Source: Candidatus Margulisiibacteriota bacterium
GTDB taxonomy: Bacteria; Margulisbacteria; Marinamargulisbacteria; DT-59
Length of the DNA: 13,887 nucleotides
Direction: 5' to 3'
NCBI GenBank assembly: GCA_013215865.1
Contig: JABSQL010000023.1
Location: 1-13,887 of the forward strand
This document shows positions 1 through 8,700 of the stretch, in pieces (within the stretch, counting starts at the first letter, position 1; the number at the start of each line of letters is the position of its first letter). The notes below the pieces were generated by a model. The model searched no databases and was not told the origin of the DNA. It saw nothing but the letters and a program-made list of their open reading frames with translations. Both the position numbers and the translations under genes were made by a program.

Positions 1-486
1 TGGTTAAAGGGGTTCGTCAGTGAATCTTTACCGACTACAAAAGAATCCATTCATCCGCTTTTGGATGAGAATAGATCAACTTTTGATGAAGTGGTATTTG
101 TGAAAACCTTATCTAAAGATGATTTTTATATCCAAGATCATGTGGTTGATGGGAAACACATATTTCCTGGATCCGCCCACATAGAAATGGCGGTTGCAGC
201 TGGAAAATTAGCCATACAAAAAAATCACCATGTTTCATCCATTCATCATTTGATGTGGCTACAGCCTGTGATTGTGAAGGATGAGCGTAAAGAAATAGCC
301 ATTCATTTAAAAAAATTAGAAACAGGCATACAGTTTGAAATTAGAAGTGTTGAAGAAAATCCTGTGCTCTTTTCGAAAGGGGAGCTTATCATTGAAGAAA
401 TAGAAAACAAAACACAGTCCATTAAGGCTATTGATACGGTTGCTCAGGTGAATATTATTCAGCAGGAGAAAGTTCATAATGAGTAA
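1..486 (+). CDS. Type I polyketide synthase, C-terminal end carrying the N-terminal half of a dehydratase domain (5' partial)
   Basis: The reading frame is open from base 1, so this is the 3' end of a larger PKS gene; the first residues (Trp-Leu, then a linker) look like the end of a post-AT or post-KS linker. At window residues 18-21 is HPLL, the usual opening of a PKS dehydratase (DH) domain. The DH catalytic histidine lies in HVVDGKHIFPG (His at window residue 47, bases 139-141), matching the family motif HxxxGxxxxPG. The protein ends about 90 residues later with TAA at 484-486. Only the first hotdog fold of the double-hotdog DH is present; the second, with its catalytic Asp, is at the start of the next gene. 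DH removes water from a beta-hydroxyacyl-ACP to give an enoyl chain. The domain call is secure. That the two proteins assemble into one active DH is inferred. Confidence 0.93.
   Translation, partial: WLKGFVSESLPTTKESIHPLLDENRSTFDEVVFVKTLSKDDFYIQDHVVDGKHIFPGSAHIEMAVAAGKLAIQKNHHVSSIHHLMWLQPVIVKDERKEIAIHLKKLETGIQFEIRSVEENPVLFSKGELIIEEIENKTQSIKAIDTVAQVNIIQQEKVHNE
464..468 (+). promoter_or_regulatory. Shine-Dalgarno site for the second PKS/NRPS gene
   Basis: AGGAG lies inside the end of the upstream PKS gene, 10 bases before the ATG at 479. It supports real re-initiation at 479 and so argues that the split DH is not just a sequencing frameshift. The ATG and the upstream TAA overlap as ATGAGTAA, an arrangement typical of translational coupling. 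Confidence 0.7.
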
Positions 487-3400
487 ACACTTTTCTATTG
501 TAAAAATACGTAAATATGCTACTACTAAATATTCAAAAGAAAAAATCCAAGAATTCTTCCTTTCTCAAGGATCAGATTTTAAGAATACCTTTCAATCATT
601 TGAGTGGATAGAAGTAAACGAAAAAAAGAAAGAAGCAATTGGGAGAATCAATATCAATTACAAGGAATTGGGAAAGTTTTCCTTCCATCCAGGAATATTG
701 GACTGTGCTTTAAGAACAGTTATGGGACTAGAATTGAACCGAGATACTCAAGTAATGCCTTTTTCAATTGAAAAAATGAGTGTAATACAACCTATGAAAG
801 AATTATGTTTTTCATATGCTAAAAAAGTGGGGGATTATAAGTATGATATTCATATATTAAATGAGCTTGGTGAAGTTCTTGTAGACATAAAAGGTTTTGT
901 TTTAAAGACTTTAGAAAAACACCAATATTTATCTTTTTATGAACCGTTTTGGGAAAAGGTTATTCAATCAAAAGTGACTAATACTTCCAAGTCAAATGCA
1001 AAAATCTTAGTAATTGGCAATAATTTAGAATCAATTAATGACATAGAGGAAGAATTTAGCAATAAAAACGCTTCGAATATTATAACACTTGAGGATCTAG
1101 AGTTATTAGGAAAGAAAAATAACAAAAAGCACAAATTGAAATTAATCTATATGAATTATTGGAACACCGATGAACATTCTCTTGATGATGAAATACAATC
1201 TAATTTATTAACCATGTTCGAACATTGTAAGAATGTATTAAGATTTAATTTCAAACAAATTCAGTTTATTGTACCTTATCACCTCCAAAGTTTTGAGAGC
1301 TGTATAGGACCTATGATTGCAAGTTATTTTAGGTGTGTGTGTAAAGAAAATACAGACATGATATTCAAAACAGTAGGGATTAAAAATACTGCAAATTTAA
1401 AACTATCTTCAATATTGAAAGAGGAAATTATTGGTGAAAGATTCGTGAGTAGAGAGGTAAAGTATAATGATGAAGGATGCTGGATTAATAAATTTAGAAA
1501 GATCCAATTATTGAAAAATGAATTGCAATTTTCAAATAAAAAAACAATTCTTATTACTGGTGGATTGGGAAATATTGGTTTTAATTTTGCAACTTATTTT
1601 GCCAAAAAAAATAATGCCAATCTCATTTTATCTGGTAGGTCAAAATTGAGTGGTGAGCAAAAGCATCTGATAAAACAACTTCAGAAACAAGGTAGTTCTG
1701 TTATTTATATTAGGGCAGACATTTCAAACAAGCAGGATGCTTTAAAACTAATTTCAGAAGGTAAGAAACAATTTGGCAAAATTACTGGTATCTGCCACTG
1801 TGCTGGAATTGTTAAAGATTCATTGACTATAAACAAAACCCAAAGCTCTTTTAAAGAGGTTGTTAGTTCAAAAATTCAAGGAACAATTTATCTTGATTCA
1901 TTAACATCATCAGAACCCATAGAATTTTTTGTTCTTTTTTCTTCTATATCCTCTGTATTTGGTAACATAGGACAAAGTGATTACTCGGCGGCCAATGGCT
2001 TTATGGACGGGTTTTCATCCTTTAGAAATATGCTTAATAAAGAAGGAAAACGTCGTGGCAAAACATATTCTATAAATTGGCCAATTTGGGAAGGCGGTGG
2101 AATGTCAAATGAGAATATAGAGCGTCATGCAAAAGAACATTTTGGATTAGAACCTTTAACCAAAGAGGTAGGTATTTCTGTGTTTGAAACTATTCTGGGT
2201 GCTTCAAAAACACAAGTTGTAGTTTTGTTTGGCGCTAGTATAAACAAGGTTTCTCAAGAATTGATCAGTAATCAAAATAAGAAGGTATCAATCAATACCT
2301 ATACTCAAACTGAAGATGCTATTAGGAGTGATTTAATTCAAAATGTTTGCTTTATCACTGGTATATCCAAAGAAAAAATAAATGTTAATAAAGAGTTTTC
2401 TGAGTTTGGTATGGATTCGATTATGATGATGGATTTGATATATAACTTTCAAAAAAAATACAAACTACAATTGTCTCCTAATATAGTTTTTGAATATCCA
2501 ACAATACAAAAGTTAGAGGTATTTATTAGAGGAGAACAAAAAATAAAGCAAAGTCCTGTATCGAAGCGGAGGCCAAAAAAAATTAAGATGATTCAGTTTC
2601 CAATGTCTGAAGGTCAAAAAGCTCTGTGGTACTTACAACAATCGGAACCAAAATTAACTTCTTATAATACAGCTTTTGCTTTAGAATTTCCTAGTGGAGT
2701 CAATGCAAAGATGATGCAATTATCTGTTCAGCATATGTTATATCAACACCCTTCATTGAGAACAGTTTTTGAAGACAGAAAAGGGAAGCGTTTACAAAAT
2801 ATATTGCCAGAAGTTGATGTTAAACTTGATATAGTAATTGCGAGAAATATGGGTGAAGAGGAATTTCAGAAAATAATCTATAAGTGTACGATGTTACCTT
2901 TTAATTTAGTGAAAGGACCTCTAATTCGTTTTAAATACTACAAGATTAATTCTGATAGAGGTATCTTGCTTGTTATAATTCACCATCTTATTTTTGATGG
3001 ATTATCTGTAGAAATATTAACTAAAGATTTATTGAAAAAGTATAAAAATCTTTGTACGGGCAAAGAAGTTGATAGTCCTGTTTACAATACCGCATCATAT
3101 AAAATGTTTGTAGAAAATCAAGAAAAGTTTCTTGAAAGTGAAACAGCAAGACAGCAGCTGGTCTATTGGAGAATGCAGTTAAAAGGGGGATTTCCGGTTC
3201 TCAATTTACCTAACAACAAGCCGAGACCTAAATTACAAACTTATAATGGTGATACAGTGACGTTTGAAATCAACAAATCTGTATCAGAAAAAATAAAAAT
3301 ATTATGTAAAGATGAAAAAGTAACACTGTTTATGTTTTTTCTAGCATTGTATTTTGTGTTGTTGTATCGAAACACGAATCAAAAAAATATTTGCGTGGGT

Positions 3401-5791
3401 GTTCCTTTCTCATTGCGAGATAGGCCAGAATATAAGAATTTGATTGGATACTTTGTAAATATGGTAGCGATGAAAGCTTCTAATTTAGGAGATGATTCTT
3501 TTCAAAAGCTACTACAGAAATTGAAATTAATTACCCTTAATTCAAAGAAAAACCAAAAATATCCTTTTCCCAAATTAGTTGAGAAGTTAGTAATGGAGCG
3601 AAATAGTAGCTATTCACCAATATTTCAAACAACTTTTATTTTTCATGGCAGAGCATTAAATCATTTCGATAGTTTAAGCAAAGAAATAATACATTATCCT
3701 GTTAAAGAACAAGAAGGGCAATTTGATTTAGACCTGAATGTATTAGAAAGAGATGAGACTTTTTTGTTTAAAATTAAATACAATACGGATTTATTTGAAA
3801 GAGATATGATAGAACAAATGTCGGGGAATATGTCTGTATTGCTAGGAAACATTCTTAATGACACATCTGAAAATATAGGTAAGTATCCAATGCTTACCCA
3901 AAAAGAAGAACATCAAGTCCTTCATGAATGGAATGATACAGATGCGCCTTACCCCAAAGATAAAACCATTCACCAGCTGTTTGAAGAACAAGAAGAAAAA
4001 ACACCAGACAATATTGCCTTGGTGTTTGCAGAAGACAAAATGACCTATAAAGAACTCAATGAAAAGTCAAACCAACTGGCATGGACACTTAGAGAAAAGG
4101 GAGTAAAGCCAGACATGATTGTAGGGATTATGGTGGAACGGTCACTTGAAATGATTATTGGGATTATGGCTATTTTGAAGGCTGGGGGGGCACATCTGCC
4201 TCTGGATCCAGATTATCCAGAAAAACGACTGATGTATATGTTGGAAGAAACAGAGGCGCCCATTTTACTCACACAAATACAACTCAAAGATAAACTTCCG
4301 TTTAAGGGGATTGTATTGGATTTAAATGCTGAGGATGCCTATTTACAAAAGAAATCTGTATTGCCCTGTATCAATAAGCCGACTGATTTAATCTATGTGA
4401 TATATACTTCAGGATCCACAGGTAAACCAAAAGGTGTGATGATAGAACATGCTAGTACTGTGAATAGATTGTTTTGGATGAATAAAAAATATAAGATTAC
4501 TCAAAACGACTGTATATTGCAAAAAACTCCTATAAGTTTTGATGTCTCAGTATGGGAGATATTTCTATGGATCTTTTCAGGTTCAACTTTGAATATATTA
4601 GGGCCAAATTTTCATAAAGACCCAAACTATCTTGCTAATCATATAGAAAATTATGGAATTACTATATGTCATTTTGTACCTTCTATGCTCAATAACTTTT
4701 TAAACGTTGTAAAACTTCAAACACTAAATTCATTAAAAATAGTATTTTCTAGTGGGGAAGAGTTGAATTTTCAGCTAAGAAACTTATTCTTTGAAAAAAT
4801 TGATTCTCAATTAATAAATTTGTATGGCCCCACTGAAGCGACTATTGATGTGACAAGTTTTGAATGTCGGAAGAAATCTACGCATAAAATAATTCCAATT
4901 GGGAAGCCTATTTCAAATACTAAAGTATATATTTTAGATAAAAACTTCAAACCTTTACCTATAAATTGTTCGGGAGAATTGTATGTTGCTGGAGCCAATT
5001 TGGCTAGAGGCTATTGCAATGATAAGAAGCTAACGAATTGTAGTTTTATTGATAACCCATATAAAAAAGGAGAGAAAATATATAGAACAGGAGATTTTGC
5101 TAGATGGTTACCCAATGGAGATATTGAGTTTTTAGGAAGAAAGGATCAACAGATTAAAATTCGAGGTGTTCGGATTGAGATACAGGAAATTGTATTGGGA
5201 ATTAGGGATTATAGTAAAATAAAAGATTGTGTTGTATTGATAAAAGATAAAATGATTGTGGCTTACTTTATTAGTAAAGAAAAGGTGAATGTTAATAATT
5301 TAAAGATGTTTTTATCCAATGTATTACCCATGTATATGATTCCATCATTTTTTGTGCAAATGGACTCATTCCCTGTAACTAAGAACGGAAAATTAGATTT
5401 CGATAAATTACCAAATCCTTATATGAGCTTAAATGAGGTGGACAATAATGAAATGCCAGAGACACAAATTGAAAAAATGCTTTCTGAAAATTGGTCTAAG
5501 ATTCTAAATGTTCCGCAAGAAAAGATTGGTTTGAATAGCAATTTCTTTGAATTAGGCGGAAACTCATTGAATGTGTTAACTTTAGTTTCCAATATAAATC
5601 AACAAATTAGCCAAAAAATAGAAATTTCTGACTTTCTAAAATATCCCCAAATTCATCTTTTAGCAGAATTTATTGAAAATAGAAATAGCGGTAAAGAATG
5701 TGAGCAAAAACTACAGGAGAAGATTAAAGGGAGAAATGATTATTTAAGAAAAAAAAGGAAGGCGCATTTGAATAGGAAGAACAATGGATAG
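479..5791 (+). CDS. Hybrid PKS/NRPS: DH (C-terminal half)-KR-ACP-C-A(Ser)-PCP
   Basis: A 1770-residue megasynthase. Residues 1-147 form the second hotdog of a DH (catalytic Asp75 in HPGILD). Residues 150-600 are a ketoreductase: a structural subdomain, then an NADPH loop (TGGLGNIG, 360-367) and Lys465, Ser489, Tyr502, Asn506; Asp447 in the LDD-loop position and no A-type Trp suggest a B-type KR. An ACP follows (GMDS, Ser647). Residues 705-1140 are a condensation domain with HHLIFDG (His835, His836, Asp840). Residues 1160-1645 are an adenylation domain with YTSGSTGKPKG, YGPTE, YRTGD and Lys1638 in NGKLD. Its ten-residue specificity code, aligned by hand to GrsA, reads D-V-W-H-F-S-L-I-D-K (Asp1355, Val1356, Trp1359, His1398, Phe1423, Ser1425, Leu1448, Ile1456, Asp1457, Lys1638), the classic serine pattern. 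A PCP follows (LGGNS, Ser1696). The last 35 residues are strongly basic and may dock to the next protein. The role is to finish a polyketide extension and couple it to serine. Confidence 0.95.
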   Translation: MSKHFSIVKIRKYATTKYSKEKIQEFFLSQGSDFKNTFQSFEWIEVNEKKKEAIGRININYKELGKFSFHPGILDCALRTVMGLELNRDTQVMPFSIEKMSVIQPMKELCFSYAKKVGDYKYDIHILNELGEVLVDIKGFVLKTLEKHQYLSFYEPFWEKVIQSKVTNTSKSNAKILVIGNNLESINDIEEEFSNKNASNIITLEDLELLGKKNNKKHKLKLIYMNYWNTDEHSLDDEIQSNLLTMFEHCKNVLRFNFKQIQFIVPYHLQSFESCIGPMIASYFRCVCKENTDMIFKTVGIKNTANLKLSSILKEEIIGERFVSREVKYNDEGCWINKFRKIQLLKNELQFSNKKTILITGGLGNIGFNFATYFAKKNNANLILSGRSKLSGEQKHLIKQLQKQGSSVIYIRADISNKQDALKLISEGKKQFGKITGICHCAGIVKDSLTINKTQSSFKEVVSSKIQGTIYLDSLTSSEPIEFFVLFSSISSVFGNIGQSDYSAANGFMDGFSSFRNMLNKEGKRRGKTYSINWPIWEGGGMSNENIERHAKEHFGLEPLTKEVGISVFETILGASKTQVVVLFGASINKVSQELISNQNKKVSINTYTQTEDAIRSDLIQNVCFITGISKEKINVNKEFSEFGMDSIMMMDLIYNFQKKYKLQLSPNIVFEYPTIQKLEVFIRGEQKIKQSPVSKRRPKKIKMIQFPMSEGQKALWYLQQSEPKLTSYNTAFALEFPSGVNAKMMQLSVQHMLYQHPSLRTVFEDRKGKRLQNILPEVDVKLDIVIARNMGEEEFQKIIYKCTMLPFNLVKGPLIRFKYYKINSDRGILLVIIHHLIFDGLSVEILTKDLLKKYKNLCTGKEVDSPVYNTASYKMFVENQEKFLESETARQQLVYWRMQLKGGFPVLNLPNNKPRPKLQTYNGDTVTFEINKSVSEKIKILCKDEKVTLFMFFLALYFVLLYRNTNQKNICVGVPFSLRDRPEYKNLIGYFVNMVAMKASNLGDDSFQKLLQKLKLITLNSKKNQKYPFPKLVEKLVMERNSSYSPIFQTTFIFHGRALNHFDSLSKEIIHYPVKEQEGQFDLDLNVLERDETFLFKIKYNTDLFERDMIEQMSGNMSVLLGNILNDTSENIGKYPMLTQKEEHQVLHEWNDTDAPYPKDKTIHQLFEEQEEKTPDNIALVFAEDKMTYKELNEKSNQLAWTLREKGVKPDMIVGIMVERSLEMIIGIMAILKAGGAHLPLDPDYPEKRLMYMLEETEAPILLTQIQLKDKLPFKGIVLDLNAEDAYLQKKSVLPCINKPTDLIYVIYTSGSTGKPKGVMIEHASTVNRLFWMNKKYKITQNDCILQKTPISFDVSVWEIFLWIFSGSTLNILGPNFHKDPNYLANHIENYGITICHFVPSMLNNFLNVVKLQTLNSLKIVFSSGEELNFQLRNLFFEKIDSQLINLYGPTEATIDVTSFECRKKSTHKIIPIGKPISNTKVYILDKNFKPLPINCSGELYVAGANLARGYCNDKKLTNCSFIDNPYKKGEKIYRTGDFARWLPNGDIEFLGRKDQQIKIRGVRIEIQEIVLGIRDYSKIKDCVVLIKDKMIVAYFISKEKVNVNNLKMFLSNVLPMYMIPSFFVQMDSFPVTKNGKLDFDKLPNPYMSLNEVDNNEMPETQIEKMLSENWSKILNVPQEKIGLNSNFFELGGNSLNVLTLVSNINQQISQKIEISDFLKYPQIHLLAEFIENRNSGKECEQKLQEKIKGRNDYLRKKRKAHLNRKNNG
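5774..5779 (+). promoter_or_regulatory. Shine-Dalgarno site for the terminal PKS gene
   Basis: AGGAAG lies just upstream of the ATG at 5784 and within the end of the preceding gene. The ATG overlaps the previous stop as ATGGATAG, an 8-base overlap like that at 479-486, so the genes are probably translated in a coupled way from one mRNA. Confidence 0.6.
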
Positions 5792-8700
5792 CGATTCTCA
5801 AGATCATATTGCCATTATTGGATTGTCTGGACGTTTTCCGGGCGCAAAAAATAGTAATGAATTTTGGGAAAACCTAAAAGATGGTGTTGAATCTATCACA
5901 CATTTTTCTGACGAGGATCTAAAGGAATCGGGCATAGCAGAGGAATTAATAAATAATCCCAACTATGTGAAATCGAAAGGCATTATTAAAGATGCGGATC
6001 ATTTTGATGCTGATTTTTTTGATATAAAATCAAAGGAAGCTAAGACGATGGATCCTCAGCAGAGAATTTTCCTAGAATGTTCATGGGAGGCCATTGAAGA
6101 TGCTGGGTATGACCCAGAATGCTATTCGGGTCAGGTAGGGTTGTATGGAGGAGTGGGTTTTAATCATCATCTTTATGGTAGTTTAGAGGAAAATGAGTCA
6201 TTTTTTGATTTTTACTCAAAAATGTTAGGGAATAGTAATGATTTTGTTACAACAAGGGTATCTTATAAATTGAATTTAAGGGGGCCAAGTATCAATGTTC
6301 AGACTGCATGCTCAACAGGATTAACGGCTGTCCATATGGCTTGTCAAAGCCTTTTAAATTTTGAATCTGATATGGTGTTGGCTGGAGGAGTATCCGTATC
6401 TTTACCAATAAAATCAGGTTTTCTATATTCAGAAGATTTTATTGTTTCCCCAGATGGCCATACTCGTACGTTTGATGTTAAAGCAAAAGGCACTATATTT
6501 AGCCATGGAGCTGGTATGGTTTTGCTTAAACGCTTGGGAGACGCCAAAAATGATCAAGACCATATATATGCAGTAATTAAAGGGTCTGCAGTTAATAACG
6601 ATGGGTCTCAAAAATTAGGGTTTACGGCACCTAGCCTTCAAGCACAATCAGAAGTCATTAAGCTGGCTTTGGAAAATTCTGGAGAAATTAGTCCAGAAAC
6701 TATATCTTATATAGAAGCGCATGGTACGGCAACTTCATTGGGTGATGTGATCGAAATAAAGGCCTTAACGGATGCATATCGAGAGTTTACAGACCAAGAA
6801 AACTTCTGTGCGATAGGATCAGTTAAAACCAACTTTGGACACACTGATTCAGCAGCGGGCATTATTGGTTTGATTAAGACAGTTATGTGTTTGAAAAATA
6901 AGGAGTTAGTTCCCTCATTACATTTTAACGAACCAAATCCTGATTTGAAATTAAACAAAAGCCCTTTTTATGTAAATACAGAGCATAAAGCGTGGAAAAA
7001 AGATCTTCACCCCAGGCGTGCTGGAGTAAGTGCATTTGGTATCGGTGGAACAAATGCGCATGTCATTTTAGAAGAGTATGAACAACAAAGTACTGAGAAG
7101 AGTCAAAAGAAATATCATATAATCCCTTTGTCAGGGAAATCTTTGCCTTCGCTTAGCGATAGAGTAATTGATTTGTTAGACTACATGAAAAAAAATCCAA
7201 TTATTTCATGGGCAGATGTAGCCTTTACTTTACAACAGGGAAGGCGTGAGATGGGATATCGAAAAAGTTTTGTATATGAGAGTTCCTCACAATTAAGAAA
7301 AGAATTAGAAAAATCCAAAGATCAAAATATTGATAAGCAAGCTAATCATTTAAATGATATTAAAAATATTGTTTTTGTATTTTCAAAAGAAAACAGTAAA
7401 GCCTTTGAGATGTATGAGGAATTGTATGAGCAAGAAAATATTTTTCAACAATCGGTGGATTTATGTTTTAAATACATAAGAGATTATTTTAAGGTATCTA
7501 TAAAATCTATAGAAGATTTTGAAAGATTTAAGCATAATAATAAGAAGTGTTTAACATCTGATCAGTTTAAAAGTCTGTCATTATTCATTATAGAATTATC
7601 ACTTGCAAAGTTGTATGTGCATTTTGGGGTTATACCGGAGAGAATGATTGGGAAAGGAATTGGGGTTTACACAGCCTCATGTGCAACTGGCTCGATTACT
7701 CAAGAAGAGGGTTTTCAGAAGTGTTTAGAAATGAATTTTGATTCAGATCTAAGCCAGGATAACAATTTTGAAATAGAGGCATGCAAGAAAAATTTATACT
7801 TAAAAATAGGATATGAAAGTAAAGACAGCCCTGCTATCAATTTTTATAAATCTTTAGCAAGCTTGTGGCAATGTGGTGCGACCTTAAAGTGGGAGCTGTT
7901 TTATGATGGTGAAAAGAGGCAAAAACTATCTTTGCCTACATATCCATTCCAAAGGAAAGGATATCTTGAAAGGATTTCTACAAACAAAGTGGAAAAAAAA
8001 TCGATATTGAGAACCGTTATACAGGAAAATATGGAATTATCATCACATCACCCACAAGGAATTAAGCATGGAATCGAGAAAAGTATTATATGCGCATGGA
8101 AAAATATTTTGGGAAAAACCCCAAATTTAAGTGACAATTTTTTTGATTCAGGAGGAAATTCAATGCTTGCTCTGGAGTTTATAGATCAACTGGAAAAAAT
8201 TTGCTCAGTAAAACTTCATTTAAGTGATATTTTAGAATATTCAACAATAAAACAACTATTTGAGCTAGTTAAGGGGAAGCAGGAAAATCATAGATCAATA
8301 GTTATTAACATTCAGCAATTTGGCGAATACCCGCCTTTATTTTGTGTGCATCCAGCAGGGGGAAGTGCTATATTTTACAGAAACTTATCGGAATATCTGG
8401 GTAAGAACCAACCTATTTATGGTATTCAAACACCTTCATTGATTGGTGAGCAGGAATTTTCAACTTTGTTAGATAGAGCTAAATATTACATTGAAATGAT
8501 AAGACAAGTGCAATTCAAGGGGCCTTATTTTTTAATAGGGCAATCGTATGGAGGAAATATATGTGTAGAAATGGCAACTCAACTTAAAGAACAGGGTGAA
8601 GAAGTAGCACTTGTTGGTTTGTTTGATAGTTTTCCTGATGTATCATACAAAAATCATACACAAAATGGTACTTTACTCTTATCTAGTTTGGTATATATTT

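Noticed and set aside
464..490. prfB-like programmed frameshift joining the two DH halves
   Set aside because: The AGGAG is too far from the stop codon for that mechanism and is well placed for the ATG at 479; re-initiation is simpler.
4184..4190. Run of seven G as a phase-variable tract
   Set aside because: It encodes conserved Gly residues of the A domain (AGG-AH region) and is short; no other sign of switching.
4807..4998. Minus-strand 63-residue open frame
   Set aside because: It lies opposite the adenylation domain, whose motifs (YGPTE, GELYVAG) occupy the plus strand; no SD or family features.
5749..5756. Run of eight A near the end of the NRPS gene as a slippage site fusing it to the terminal PKS
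   Set aside because: The frame of the next gene has a TGA at 5769-5771, so slippage here could not produce a fusion.
6344..6958. Three short minus-strand open frames
   Set aside because: All are opposite the ketosynthase core with its conserved motifs and are best explained as antisense shadows.
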